This document shows positions 48,301 through 63,700 of a stretch of DNA of 64,000 nt, piece after piece. Every line of letters begins with the position of its first letter. Positions within the stretch are counted from its first letter, which is position 1. Source of the DNA: Bagarius yarrelli (taxonomy: Eukaryota; Chordata; Actinopteri; Siluriformes; Sisoridae); NCBI GenBank assembly GCA_005784505.1, contig VCAZ01000050.1, forward strand, positions 2,558,501 to 2,622,500, in the 5' to 3' direction. The position numbers were made by a program, and so were the translations under genes. The notes beneath the pieces were generated by a model. The model saw only the letters and a list, made by a program, of their open reading frames with translations. It was not told the origin of the DNA and did not search any database.

Positions 48301-51300
48301 GTATAAGTTTGTGGACACCCTTCGAAAACATACTAAAAGATTTACTTTCTTCCATCACTGGAATTAAGAGGTTCAAACACCGTTCCACCATGAATGACAA
48401 CATCCTTGTGCATAAAGCCATTCAGGACTTCATGAGAACATGGTGTGTTATGAATGGAATGGAAAAACTCGAGAGTTCTGCATCTCAACCCCACCGAAAC
48501 ATTCGGGATGAAATGAAAGACTGACTTCTCACCCAACATTTTTTTGGATGAATAAACAAATCCCTACAGCCAAACCTCTGAAAGCATAATGTGAGTATGT
48601 AAGTGTGTGTATGTGTTATATTAAGAGTGTACTACATTCAGAATGGTGTGGTTGATGGTGGATGGTGTATGTGCTGTAATCTGCAAGCATCAAGTAACCA
48701 GTCATAAGTTTGAATTGATCATTAAACTGAATCGCTGAGCGAGAAAAAACCCTAGGAAATGGAAGAAGCAGCAAGAAGCAACAGTGAGGTGCCTAACACA
48801 CCATAGGAAGGAGTAAAATAAGACGTTTGGGCTCGTAAACATGGCAGTGTAAGCATGGCTCCAAAGATAACAACACAAATCTAAAAAAAACTTTATGAAA
48901 TATGTAAAAGGAGATATAACGTATTATGGAATATGAACCTACTTCAGTATGTTTGCGGTTGCTTTTCTCTCCTGAGGGAGCAGGTCAGGATCTCTCAGCA
49001 CCTCCTCCAGAAGACTCATCACACCCATCTTCAACTCTCTATTCAGCTCAAAGTCCTGTAACAACACATAAATGGACATTCATGTTTATTTCATGACCGA
49101 ATCTTAACCATTTAGACATTAAAGGAATAAAAATTGTACTATGTAATTGTACTATGTAAAGAACAGACAATGTTCAACTCGTCTGTAAGAAATATATAAA
49201 ATTAATTTCAAAATCTTAACAAATAAAAAAAAAAGTTTTAAAACAGAGACCTTCTAAAGTGTTGGTGTATTGAAATGTTCATGTAATATGTGAAAAAATG
49301 TGTCTAGATTTCTACCACAAATCGGATTCTGTGCTTCTCCGGTCATCAGAAGTCCTGTGCACAATTTCGAGCCAAATATGTAGCAAACGTCTCGTTTTTA
49401 TAGCTAAATGATACAGAATTAAGTCTAATACATATTAAGTTTTCATATTATATTTATAAAATATTGGGATATGCCACACTGCATTGAAATAGATCATTTC
49501 TGTAAAGATAAAAAAACAACAAAAAACATGTGCACTACATTGAGCTTTGCATATTACTAAACCTGGCACTGTGTAATATTTAACAAAGATTTGATAGATT
49601 TAAACCGTTTGTAGGTATATAGTTAATGTACCAGTTGACCAGGACGATCATGGAAATAAAACAAAAACTTTCCTATTTACAAAAGAATTAATCAGACTTT
49701 ATTTAACCAAAACGTCACTCAAATTGCAACTATAAATCTGTTCACACTTGGATGCCAAATCTAAGAATTATCCACATGTTTGGTAGGACAATCAGAAAAG
49801 ACAAAAGATTTTATGATTAGATCAATGCTTGAAACGGGCAGGAGGGGTAGTTGGGTGGGAGGTTGGGGTTAAACTTGACAGTGCTTGTAGCCTGTACACT
49901 GAAATCATTAGCCGACAGGTGTGTAAAGCAATGTCACTTTTATCTAAGCACTTTATACAAATACTGATTGTGACATGCGTTGTGATTCGTGTCTATGATC
50001 CGTGTAATCATTGAGTCTACGGCGGTGCGCACCGGTAATTTAAAAAAATTACAGTGCCCTCCTGCCAGCGGTAGATGATAAATTAGTTATTTCGTTATTT
50101 TTAGTTTACAAAATTTAAAACATAATACAAAAAAAGTACAAAAGCACAAATTTAGTCATTTTGTTGTGCCATCAACGTTTTTCCATGGGTACTTTGCCCA
50201 CGGGTAGCCAAATGACCATAGGCTACACTAATACACTACATTACATGTAATGAAAAAAAATGTCCTAATCGACCGGGATACAGCAGCTTCTTTGGCCTCC
50301 CTCTCCTTTTTTATAGCGTTTCTGGTAGCCTGATTTATGTTTTCATTTCATTTTCATTTGCTCAGTCAGTCTCCTTCTCTTTCACCAAGTTCAGCTCTAA
50401 CTTCACCATATACACAACTTGGCCCTATACACTATCTAGGGAGAGACTTACTATTTTATTGGCTTACTCAGATGTTTGTCACTAAATGAATACTCTAAAT
50501 CGGACTAAACCATTGTTAGGGAGAGGTGAAGAGCAGATATAAAAATTTCATCAAATTGCATGTTTCTTCGGTTTTTATGTAAAACTCTTGCATTCAAATA
50601 TTATAAATATTAGATTTGTTTTCAAAACAGGGGCCTTTATAGTATAACTTCTGAATTTTGTGGGGCACAAACCCACTAGCAAATCCACTATTTACGGTCC
50701 CTGCATGCAAATTAAGGGTATATCAGGATATTCATTTCCTTTTGATATTTGTCATTTATAAATATCATCATTCACATATACAGAGACTAAAACAATTACC
50801 AAAAGGAAATTTTAACAGAAAGCAGAATATAAATTAGTCTGCAATCATCTCAAGCCCAAAAAAAGAGCCAGGAAATCACAGCATTATCCATTCATTCATT
50901 TATTCATGATCCTTAAAAGCTCAATAATGGTTGTTTGGCAACTAAATCTTCACTAAGCCAAAACCTAGCAACATAAACCATCTGAATGGGGCAAAAAACA
51001 GGTGTCTGTACGACACCACAGTTCTGTCCCTCAGCAACCAGGCTGCACTGAATAGATGACTGCACAGAAAGACAGCCGAGATCAGCAGCAAATGGGCTCT
51101 GGTGATAATTAATAGCGCACATCTCCTCTCCTCTAGTGCTGCTTTCTGCCACTGCAGGTCTACAATCCCTACTATCCCTATTACACTCCAGCACGGGTAC
51201 CACTAATACTACCCACTGTACTTTCTGCTGTTTACTCACATTATTTCTCTAGTATTACATGCATCCATTGTCACTTTGCAGGACCAGTTCTTGTGTGTCA

Positions 51301-51979
51301 GGTAAAACAAATAAATTGACCTCAGACACTTTGCAAGAGCATCTGGATGTTCTTTTAACATGCTGGCTAAAGTCTTACTCACTTTAAACGTCTCTATTTC
51401 CTCCCCCTCTTTTTAACCGCTCACCTATTCCACTGGAAAGGTCAGTTTTAACGAGCCTTGTCCAGATCAGTTCACCACAAACGCCATGGCATAATTCGAC
51501 AAAAGGGTACAACAGATCAATGCAATTAGCCTGCCGTGTGTCTTCAGAAAGCTTCATAAGCTGGACATACACATACACACACACAAAAAACAAACAAACA
51601 CAGAAGCATTTGAAAAAGCTTGACCAAAAAGAGAGCATCTGTTTGCTCTTCTGTGTGGCACTAATTACTAAAGAGGATCATAAGGGCAATTTGGCTCAGT
51701 AAAAGCTGTGAACATTAGTGCTGTAATATCCCACAGATGGAGACATGTGAGACAGACAGAGCAAAGTATACCACAAAGCATAAGATTCCAATGAGATTAC
51801 AGATCAATTGGGTGATGATTGCCGGCTCCAGGATATAAAGAGAGAGATAGAGAGAGAGAGAGAGATTATTGAGAGAAAAAGAGAGAGAGAGAGCGTGAGA
51901 GAAGGAGTTTATGGATTGTAGAGGAGACGGAGAGAGAGCGTGAGAGAAAGAAATAGAAGTATATAGAGAAATAACAGAG

Positions 51980-52021
<42 letters not shown>

Positions 52022-52618
52022 TTACCACGAAGCATAAGATTCCAATGAGATTACAGATCCATTGGGTGGTGATTGCAGGCTTCAGGATATAGAGAAAGAG
52101 AGCGAGAAAGAAAGAAAGACGGCGGGACTGAAAGCAAGAGAAATAGACAAAGAGAGAGGAGAGACTAAGAGAGAAAAGAGAGAGAGAAGAGTCTGAGAGA
52201 GAGAAAGAGAGAGAGAAGAGTCTGAGAGAGAGAGTGAGAGAGCGAAAAGAAGACACAGAGAGAAATAGAGAGAAAGAGAGAAACAGACAGAAAGAGAGAG
52301 AGAGGGCGAGAAAGGGAAAATTAACGAATCATACCCATAATAAAGTATTTGAGCTAGCTAAAAGGGCTAATTCTCTACTCAGCCCATTAACCACACAGTG
52401 TTATAATGCAGATAATATTTATCTACATTAGATTACAAGTTAAACCTCATTCCAAAAACACTCAATGCCAGAGAAAAGATTTAAACTTAGACTTAACACT
52501 TCTTTTTATTTAGCAAGAAAACACAATGATGTTGTGTTCTTTTTCTCTGCAACTTGTACTACACATACACTTCATAAGGGTGTAGGACAATCCACATTTA
52601 TCACTGGGGAGCAGCGTA

Positions 52619-52659
<41 letters not shown>

Positions 52660-55600
52660 ACAGACAAACGATAAGATAATATCTTCAGCCAGAAAGCAAA
52701 GGACAAGTCTAATAAAGACAGACTAGCATGATTAGCCAGGGTTCTGTGGATTAGTCAATACGAACAATTACCTTTAGTGCTTTTATTGACTAATCATTTA
52801 CACTTGGACATTTAACAGGTTTTTATTTGTTTTCTATAGTTGTGGTTCTTTTTAAAAGACGCAGTATTTAAAGATAAAACAAAGTCCACTCGCTGCTGTA
52901 TTATTAAGACTGTTTGTCAAGGTAACTGGTTTTGTTTACAATAATAGCATGGAAATGGGCACGGATGGCAACCTGCTTACTTATAAAACAGAAGGCGAGG
53001 AGCCCAGGATAAAGACTGCGCAATAACGACCAAAACAGCTCCAAGTCTATTCTAATCTGAGGGATAAACAGCACATCAGCGACCAAAGGGAATAAATATG
53101 ATTTACTAAAATGATTTGAAGATATAGTGAGAGGAGGATTCTTTGCCCACTGACAAAGAAAATATCAGTCTATAATTTTTTATAGTTAGTTTATTCTAAC
53201 AATGAAAGATGGAATAACAACAAAAACATCCAGAAAAGCACATTTCAAAAAAAGTTATAAATTGATTTGCATTTTATGAGTGAAATAAATAATTGATCCC
53301 CAATCAATCAGCAAGATTTCTGGCTCCCATGTGTCTTTTAAACAGTTAAAGAACTGAGATTAGAAGCACTCTCTTAAAAAGTCTCTTTTAAAGGGACTAT
53401 TTTGAAGGAACTCTCTTTAGAGGAGTGTTCCTAATCTCAGCTCGTTACTTGTATAAAAGTCACATGTCCACAAAAGCAATAATTCAATCAATTAGATTCC
53501 AAACTCTCCACCATGACTAAGACTGTCCAAGGATGTCAGCGACAAGCAGATTGTAGACCTGCACACAAGGCTGAAATGAGCTACAAGACGATCACCAAGC
53601 TGTTTGTTGAGAAGGTGACAACAGTTGGTGGAAAAAACACAAAACAACTATCAATCTCCCTCTGTCTGGGGCTCCATGCAAAATCACGCCTCCTGGAGTT
53701 TCAGTGTTCATGAGAACGTTGAGGAATCAGCCCAGAACTACACGGGAGGATTTTGTCAATGATCTAAAGGTCAAAAAGCACATGTACAGGCCTATCTGAA
53801 GTTTGCCAATGAACATTTAAATGATTCAGAGGGAAACTGTGTGAAAGTGTCGTGGTCAGATGAGACCAAAATCGAGCTCTTTATATGTATATATAATTTT
53901 TTTTTAACTAGCGAGAGCGACTATGCTGACGGGACATATGTAGCTGTAAATTCAGATGTGTTTATAAAAATTAAACTGTTGCCTAATAACTCTGATTAAT
54001 AACGAACACTGGCAATGTCCTTATCCAGGGCAACTTGTATTTATCTTTTTTAAACAACTGATGAATTGGGGGTTTAAGAGCCTTGCTCAGGGGCCCAGCA
54101 GTGGCAGCTTGGTTGTGCTGGAAATCAAACCCGATCTTCCAATTAGCAGTCCAACACCTTAGCCACTGCATTACCCCTGCCCACTCCCCTATGTATAATT
54201 ATATGCCCAGGTTATTACAGTGTTACAGACTTGGGAATGTGAAGAAAGGTATAGACAGAGGTGGGTACGGGACACCCTGAACAAACCTGGGAATGTTTGG
54301 AGACCCAGTGGCGCAGGACATTCAGAACCCGGTTGGTGGCGGCTCTTCGAATGATGAACTCTTTGTCACACATTCTTTCTGAGTTGTTGAAAACTGAAAA
54401 TAGAGGATATGTATCTAGTACATAAGAAGACGAAATCTGTATTTAAATCTTTTAGGGGTATATAAACGTTATAGAATTGTGGAACTATATCAAACACTCA
54501 GTTAAAGGGGTAACTGACTGGTATAACGGACTAAGCGCAATTATTCTCTTATATTTAAGGTTGTGGTTTTATAACATGATGTATTTATGTAACAACACAT
54601 TAACACAGTTGGCCAAAAGTTATTTTTTAGTATTTGGCAGACGTTCTTATCCAGAAGGACTGACATTTACCTAATTTATACAACTAAGCCATTGGCGATT
54701 AAGGGCCAAACAGTGGTAACTTTGTGGTGGTGGGAATCGAATCCACAATCTTCAGATTGGCAGTCCAACACCTTAACCACTGCGCCATTACTTTCACAAC
54801 ATTTCATTTAATACTTGGTAACAAGTAATAAAATTAGAAGCTGCTGAAATCAGCCTGAGCTCAGAGGTTAAAGAGTTGGCTTAATGATAGGAAGATCATA
54901 GGGTCAATTCCCATCGCCATCAAACTGTTTCTGACTGACCTTCTGAGCATGGCCTGCTTAACCTTAACTGAATAGCTGGATTAAAAAAAGAATAAATGTA
55001 ATTTGCTCTGGATAAGAAAGCCAAAAACCAAAAATGGGACAGAAATGAGACAGTCTAAACCCAGTGCAAGTTCTGGGAATGAATTTACAGAAGATATTCT
55101 GTCTACATTAGCTTATGGTTATACTAGAAATATTTCCTACATATAATATGAATAATGGATGTATTGTTGCTTGTGATGTTTGGGTACCTGGAGGACTGCT
55201 GTGACCAGCAGCGGCTGTTGCAATGGCAAAAGCTGAAGCTGGAGACACTGAACAACGGGAGTTCTCAGCTGCTGGGACTGTGGATAGAAAACATACAAAA
55301 AACCAACAGTGACATAAGCAAGACAGGACACATGTCAAAGAAATAGGTCAGTGGAGTGATATGTAAAATAAACCAACACATGACCTTCTGACTACAGCAG
55401 GATTTGTCCGACTGTCAGGGGTGCCAAATGTATACATAAATGAATACAGAATCAATGGCATCTTGGGAGATTTTTTATTATCAAACTAACCAGGTGTCCC
55501 CTGCAGGTAAGTAACCATATGGAAACATGTTTCAGGGAAAATTTCTTTGCATACTTTATGTAAATATATACAACAAAGGAAATGAAGTGTGCAAATATGA

Positions 55601-55992
55601 AATATGGGGCATTAAGAATGGCAGACATAGAATAATATACTAAAGTTTGGTATTGTACAGCACTATAATAAGAATAAGGCTATAGCGAATATGGAGAACG
55701 ATGCCCTGTTCCAAATGCCCAATACATAACCATTCTTCAGTTTCAGTCCTGAACTAACCACCTAAATAGAATGAATAGGGCATCTATTAACAGAACTGGA
55801 TGTTTTTAAGCACTGTGAGGTTTTTTTAGCCTGATATTGTTTTCCAGGTCTGTAGGAAAAATGCATAAAAAATAATTAAACTGTACTCAAACTTAAACTG
55901 CAGAATAAGCAGATTTCATATCTCCCTGTTTTTCTCTTCTGAACCATTATATTAGACACTGGTGTTCCACAAGGCAGCATGTTGAGACCCTT

Positions 55993-56028
<36 letters not shown>

Positions 56029-59000
56029 GGAGGCAAAAACGCTAAACACCAAGTCAAACACACAGAAACACAAACACAGTGTTACCTCCGGGAGCTCTGA
56101 AACGCATGTGTCGTGGTGTGGATGGTGATCTGCAGGGAGAGAGATCCTCAGCTTCACTTCCTTGTGGAGATTCAGGAATGAATTTATCCATGGAGGCTGA
56201 TTGTAGAACAGCTGGCAGGGCAAAAGAAAACCCCTTTATACCTTTCCTTATAAAAGGCAGTTATGTTGTGTGTGGATCTGTTTTTTTACATGAACTTGGA
56301 GGAAAACAACTGACTGCATGTGACAATTACAGAGTTAATTAGACCGAGACAAGAAAACAAAGTGAAAAGAAGGTCATGGGTCACACAAACTGCAATCACA
56401 GTCGGACAATCACAGGCAATTCACAGAGATCTCACTCTAAAAATAGAACCCTAATATGGCTCCTGCACCTTTCCATTGATTTTCATTACAAATTTAACAG
56501 ATGCCCTTATCTCGAGTAACTTACATTTATTTTATTTTGTTTAACTAAGCAGTTAAGGGTTAAGGGTCTTGCTCAGGGGTCTGGATGTGGCAGCTGATCT
56601 TGATTTAACTTCCAATCAGCAGGCCAAAACCTTACTCACTAAGCCACCACTTCCCCTCACATAACAGGTTTTGTGTTCTTTTGAGTATCTTTCTGGATTA
56701 TTCATATGTCACTGTGGCATGTCTTTCTCATGTAATTAAATAAAGCTGATACAGTGGAATCTCAGCACATATGAAAAAAAGCTACACATTAAACAGCTCA
56801 ACAGAAAAAGGACAACAGGAAAAACAGGTCCAATTCTACTGAAGATTTACTCAATGAATTAACCGCTGATGTGTGCCAAATTGGTTTAAAGGTATCAGTA
56901 TCTTTCTTCACAAAATCAACTTCCTAACCTCCATTTTCACAGGTAACAAAACAGTGGACATGACTTTTGAGTTGAATGTGATCCTGGATTATTAACATCC
57001 TTTGTATGATCAACCAATCAGAACCATCTGATGTCATCAGTGTGTGTCGATCAAACCCGCCTCAATCCATTTTTGAATCTTTCCATTTTTTGTTCAAAAA
57101 TAAACTTAACAACTTTAACAACATTAGTGAATTTAGACTGTACTGATTCTAATGATCCAAAATAAACGAATGAATTTAGACACTGAATCATAAACAATCA
57201 CTAATGAACAATTGAGTGTAAAATGTTGTGAAAGGGTGAACCTGTAGAACCGCAATAGAGCAACATTCTTACTATAAAACAGGCTTTAACATTATTACAT
57301 TCAATCGCAACCTTCTAACATTTAACAATCACAACACTGATTTTTATAACTATAAATTAAAATAAATATCTATGAATTTACTTTTTATTCCTGCACACAC
57401 ACCTAAATCTATTTTACTGCACACACACATCTATTTTTGGTCCTGAAGGTGAGGGAAATGTTCACACATTAACTAAACTGCACATACATGTTATATACAA
57501 TTGTTCAGTACAGCATGGAATGTTTTACAGATGTCATTAACACATTTAATGTTTTTTTAATTTAATAAATACATTTATAATATTACATTTAACAAAAAGT
57601 TTTTTGGTTATTGGTTAATTGGCTGTTTGAAATGTTGATGCAGGATTAACAAATTTTATATATGATTCTGGGTTCACATCCTACTTGGCAAAATCATGTC
57701 CACCAAACAAAACACATCATTAGAACACGGTTAAAAAAGAAACTTGCAATTCTAAGACTGTTTCTCTGCAGTTTAGAAAACAATATTTTCACAGCTGGGA
57801 ACTGGGGACAGTAGACCAGCAAGACATCCCTCGAATTCTTAGATGTTGTACAGAAGTCATGCTTTATTACTAATGGTGTTGCAGTAACACCGGCATACTG
57901 GCACACACATGAAAAAACAAGAAATACAACAAAAACACAGGCCATTACTACAATGTATAAAGCAGAAATTGAAAGCTGTTTGCTGGGACAAGCTTCAGAA
58001 CTCCACACGAGACTGCACATAAAGTCGAAGCAGTCCAATTTTTGCAGGCAAAACAAACCCAGAAAACAATTATCAGTCATTTAAACATATCAATCTGCTG
58101 ACAAAGCTAAGAACTAGAGGACATGACATCTATTTGTGTAATAAGGGACAAATGGCTGATCCACCGTGTCGAACTTTTACGACAAGCAGGCAAACAGAAA
58201 AAGGCTTAATGTAGAGAAGTTCGTTAAGCAAACGACTCTGAAAATTCTGTTTTGCATTAGGAAAGTCGAACGCTTGCACATTAATCGCTCCTGTGGTTTC
58301 AAAGCAGGAGTTGATATATAATGGAAAATGTTGTTTTTTAGGATTTGGCCTTTAGACTAAACAATTCATTTAGAAATGCTATTAAAGTTGCAGGATTCCG
58401 TATCGAATGAGAGGAACCGCGCTTCAGGGGAAGGAAAAACATTCAATTAGAGTCTTTATCTTGGCAACACTTGGTGTTTTAGAAGTGCTTTGTTTTCTCT
58501 AAAGCAATTAGATGCTTAGGTCATGCTTTTATTACTTTAGGAGGGACCCTTCACTTTATAAAAAAAATAGAGGTTTTAAAAAAGGTGTTTCAAAGAATCA
58601 TTTTATTTTAACTTTCCACTCTGTGGGTCTTTTTACATGTATTACGCTGTTGAAACAAAGAACAATCCGCTGCAAAACATTTATGGTGGGAATTTTTTTT
58701 AGCTAAATCAGTGAGATTAGAATGAATGTGGATTAGCATAAAGAGGCATGTCTTAGAAACGGCTTAGAAATTATATCTGTTTTATAAGGCCTTAAAAAAG
58801 GAAACTTGTCAAATAGGCATCAGGATCTATAACCAGGGGAGGGGTGGCTCATGGTTAAGGTGTTGGACTGCCAACCCGAAGACTGTGGGTTTGATTCCCG
58901 GCTTCACCAAGCCACCACTGCTGGGCCCCTGAGCAAGGCCCTTAACCCCCAATTGCTCAGTTGTATAAATGAGATATACAGTATGTAAGTCGCTCTGGAT

Positions 59001-59261
59001 AAGGGCCTCTGCCAAAGGCTGTAAATGTAACCAAATTTCTATTATAGATTTATATTGATCCTTTAGCAGCATCAGCTGTATAATGTTAATTATTATTGGC
59101 TTCACTGGCAAATGACTAAATCTCTGTTTTAGCAAAAAAAACCTGAAATTGGAATTAATGATTTAATGATCATAGATACTTATGAATTAAAGGAATTAAA
59201 AACTCCAATATGATTTTAACGGTATACGCTTAAAGCTATATGTTAATATACAGACCATTCA

Positions 59262-59308
<47 letters not shown>

Positions 59309-59442
59309 ATAAACATCCATCCGTCTTACTATCTGTTTGTCTGTCTATCTATCTATCTATCTATCTATCTAAACATCCATCCGTCTATCTATCTGTCTGT
59401 CTGTCTGTTTATCTATCAGTCTGTCTGTCTGTTTATCTATCA

Positions 59443-59474
<32 letters not shown>

Positions 59475-60745
59475 GTCTATCTATATACTTTAATTGGTTC
59501 ATGGTTATCTTCCTCATATTCAATATATTATATGATTTTAGCATTATATGTTTAAAGCTATATATATTAATATACAGACAGCTCATAATTTGTGTGAAAA
59601 CAGTAAAAGTTTAATCCCCTTTTGATTTTGTGGAAGAAAATCTTGCTGTGTTTTAGTAGTTAATTGAGAGAAAGCCTTCATCTTACACCCAGACATCATA
59701 CTTATGACATAAGTAATCGTTTTGCTAGATATCCATCCGCTTTGGACGAGTGACAGATCAGAAGGAATCTTACCCCTGCGGATGCTGCGGCGCAGTTTTC
59801 CAGAGAATGGGTCGATGCGGGGTGCTTCTGCACTCTCATCATTAAAACCAGGACTCTGCTCTGGTGAAGGATCCTGAGGAGACTTGATGTTGGAGGAGGG
59901 AGGAGGTGAGGTGCAGGAGTTAGCTGAGGTGGGGCTGCTGGCAGCGGAGGAGGACACAGGGTTGGACAGGTCCAGTGCAGCCACCCGGGAGCTGAGCGGA
60001 GAGTTGAGGGAGAGTTTCCGGGCTCGCACAGGGGAAGACGTGCGTGAGGGGATGGAGAGAGGTGGAGGAGAGGAGAACTTCCTGCACAGGCGGGGAGATT
60101 TCTCGTTGGGATGCTCGCTGCCCGTGCTGCCAGAGCGATTGTTCTGGTTAGTGGCAAAGAAAAGCTCCAGGGACCTGAATTTGGAGGATCATATATGAGA
60201 GTGAGAAGCAGTGGGGAAGCTTCCTGTCAGATTTTTTTGGACTAGAGACAAAACTTAGATTTATATTTGATTAGAGAACGAAGCAAACATGGATGAAAAT
60301 CGTCTAGTGTAAAAACAACACAAAAGGATGGGAAAAAAATAAACAAATAAAAAAACAAGAAGTCTGTCTGTAAGATTTGGGTAAAATAGTGATTAAGCTT
60401 TGTTCAAATAAACAGTCATCTCAATATCAGAAATTACTAATTGCAATTTTTTTAAAGAGTAGAAAAACCTTAGTCAAGAACACATAATTAAAAATATAGA
60501 CCAAGAGTTGATAGTAATACAGGCCATAGAGTGAAGAGGAAAAACTACAACTAAACAGTGGAACAGTGTAATCAAAATACAAAGATCGATCCATTTATCC
60601 ATCCAATCTATCAATCTATCTATCTATCTATCCATTCATCCATCCATCCAATTATCCTTTCATCTATTTATATATAATTAGTGCAATTAAAAACTATTAT
60701 TGTAAATATAGGCTATAGGCAATTTTAGTTAAAGAACAGAAAGCA

Positions 60746-60778
<33 letters not shown>

Positions 60779-63700
60779 AGGCTATGTGATATGTTACTTT
60801 GATTGGTCCATAGTTATCTTCCTCATCTTCAAGCTGTAATCTGGACAGAAGGATGTGATGGACAAGCGATCAAATGAAGGATAATGGATCCTGTATGACA
60901 GCAGATTATGGAGGGCAATGAAAGACATGAAACACAGCGACAAAACACACTGAACACATGACAAATCACAGTAATCTTCAAAAATAAAACAAACTTTTTT
61001 AGTTTTCCCAGTAGTGCAAAAGTCATAAAACTAGGAAGTGTTTATATTGGCTAATTCTTCTGTGCTGTAATGACAATATATTTGGTAAGACTGGGACAGA
61101 TGAACATTTAGAAGCCACAGATGTCTTATTTGTGATGCAGCTTGCAGAGCTTTTTGAGAAACAAATTGAATTGGTGAAATACTAAGCAGAGGACTCTTCT
61201 TTTACACTCCTACCAATAAAGACATTTTCTTTAATATTCTACTCTAAATTAAAGAAAGGTTTTGACTAAATGGGTTTTGTGATGATGTAACACAAGGTGT
61301 CTTAAACTGCAAAACATTTAAGTCTGCAAATACAAAATGGCAAATCTTCAAGGATTAAGTGAACTTCTGCAAAACTGTGTTGTAGAACAATATGTTGCGT
61401 AAAAGAAAACTGACATCTGACCGGGATTTTTTAACCCGCTTTTCTAGTCATAATCTAAAAAGACACAAAGCCAGACAATGGACTGATGCAGTAAATCAGA
61501 AGTTATATAAAAGTTGTATAAAATTTGTAATGTGTGCATTCAACACATTTAACATACATTTTGGAATAAATTACACCATATTACACTAGATTACGCTAAT
61601 TTTCACTATATTACTCTAGATTAAACTATATCACACTAAAATACACTATATTACCCTAGATTACACTATATTACCGTATATTAAACTAAATTACACTATA
61701 TTACCCTAGATTACACTAGATTACATTATATTACACTAAATTACACCATATTATTCTAGATTACACTAGATTATACTATATTTCACTATATTACAATAGA
61801 TTACACTAGTTTAGTATAGATTACACTATATTACCCTAGATTACACTATATTACACTAAATTACAATAGATTACACTATATTACATTAGATTACCCAAGA
61901 GAACACTTCATTACACTATATTACACCAGATTACACTAGTTTACCCTAGACTACAATACATTGCATTATATTATGATAGATTACAGTAGATTACAGTACT
62001 TTACACTAAATTACCATAGATTACACTATATTACCGTATTTTAAAGTATATCACACTAGAATACACTATATTACCCTAGATTACCCTAGATTACACTAGA
62101 TTACACTATATTACCGTATTTTAAACTAAATTTCATTGGATTACACTAAATTTCACTATTATACCCTAGATTACACTATATTACACTAGATTACCATAGA
62201 TTATACTACGTTTCACTAGATTTCATTAGATTTCACTAGATTACCCTAGATTAAACTAGATTACTATAGATTACCATATATTATACTATATTTCCTTAGA
62301 TTACACTAGATTACACTAGAATACACTGTATTACCCTAGATTACACAAAATTTCACTAGATTACCCTAGATTACACTAGAATACACTGTATTACCCTAGA
62401 TTACACAAAATTTCACTAGATTACCCTAGATTAAACTAGATTACTATATATTATACTATATTTCCTTAGATTACACTAGATTACACTAGAATACACTGTA
62501 TTACCCTAGATTACAGTAGATTTCACTATATTACCCTAGATTACACTATATTACATTATATTACCCTAGATCACACTAGAGTACACTAGATTACACTATA
62601 CTACACCATTTTACTCTTTACACCTATTTTACGCCCTTATCCAAAGCGACTTACATTTATCTCTTTAAACATCTGAGCAACTGGAGGTTAAGGGCCTTGC
62701 TCAGGGGCCCATAAGTGGGAACTTGGTTGTGCTGGGATTTGAACCCACAGTGTTTAATATATTTGATAAGTTACTTACAGTTAATTGTTTATGCTAAAGT
62801 TTATGGTTTGTTTTTGCTAACAAAGGAACTCATAATGCCAAGCATTTTTACTTTTTTTACTTCTGTGTTTATTTTAATTATTTAGCATAACAGTTTTTAT
62901 ACCAGAGAAGGTTCTAGTCCACCAATTAGATCAGACTAGCATGTGTTAATATCTAGTTTTCGTTAACATGTGTATCATCTCACTTGTCTGTGTTTGTTAC
63001 CTGAGATATATTTTATAAAAATACACTGCATCATTGAAAATGACTTAATAAAGAGCTGCTAGTCTGCACATTGCACAGTAATGCCAAACGCTCTGGCTGT
63101 GACTGTGATTTCCTTTTTTTGACCAAATTACAGCCATGTTAATTCAGTACACTTGCGAATTCTGACTTAATGATATGATGTACCATCTGTAGCAGTGCAG
63201 CAGCTTCATTTTTTCCCCAACACGATATATGTTCAGTCCATACCGACGGTAAGTTTTACCTCCTGCTAATAATTAAGTGAAATCACCTGACTGGAATGGA
63301 GGTGAAGGGCTTCTTATAGATGTCAGCCAGCTTGTCCATGACCACAGCAGCGGAGGTGAAGATGCGATATGTGTGCAGAAATGTGTTCAGGAAGTCGATA
63401 GACAGGAAGCGCAGGTCTGTCAGCCTCTCTAGCAGCCGCTCTACGCTGGCGTAGCGGATCTGGGGAACCTTGCAGGAGTTGAGCGTCTTGCTGAAGCAAA
63501 TGTCAACATCGTCTTTATGGAGACGCGCATCAGATCTGATGAGGAGCATACAGCAAAGCAGCCTTGTAAGCCAAAGCCAGCGCATACTCAGAGATGCAAT
63601 GTAATGCAAAAAAAAGATGGGGTGGGATATTTACAGGTAAAAACAGTTATAAACAATATTTTTACAAGGGACCGACATTCAAAAGCACACAGTGTAAAAA

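Noticed and set aside
59702..60198. Open frames of 104-151 codons overlapping the 401-nt rasgrf2 exon
   Set aside because: Shadows of the real rasgrf2 frame (MRARKLSLN... to RRSIRRG), which joins its neighbours in frame.
61570..62610. CRISPR array or true telomeric repeat
   Set aside because: The period is 10 bp without spacers, and the motif is a decamer and not the 6-bp vertebrate telomere unit. The genome is eukaryotic.
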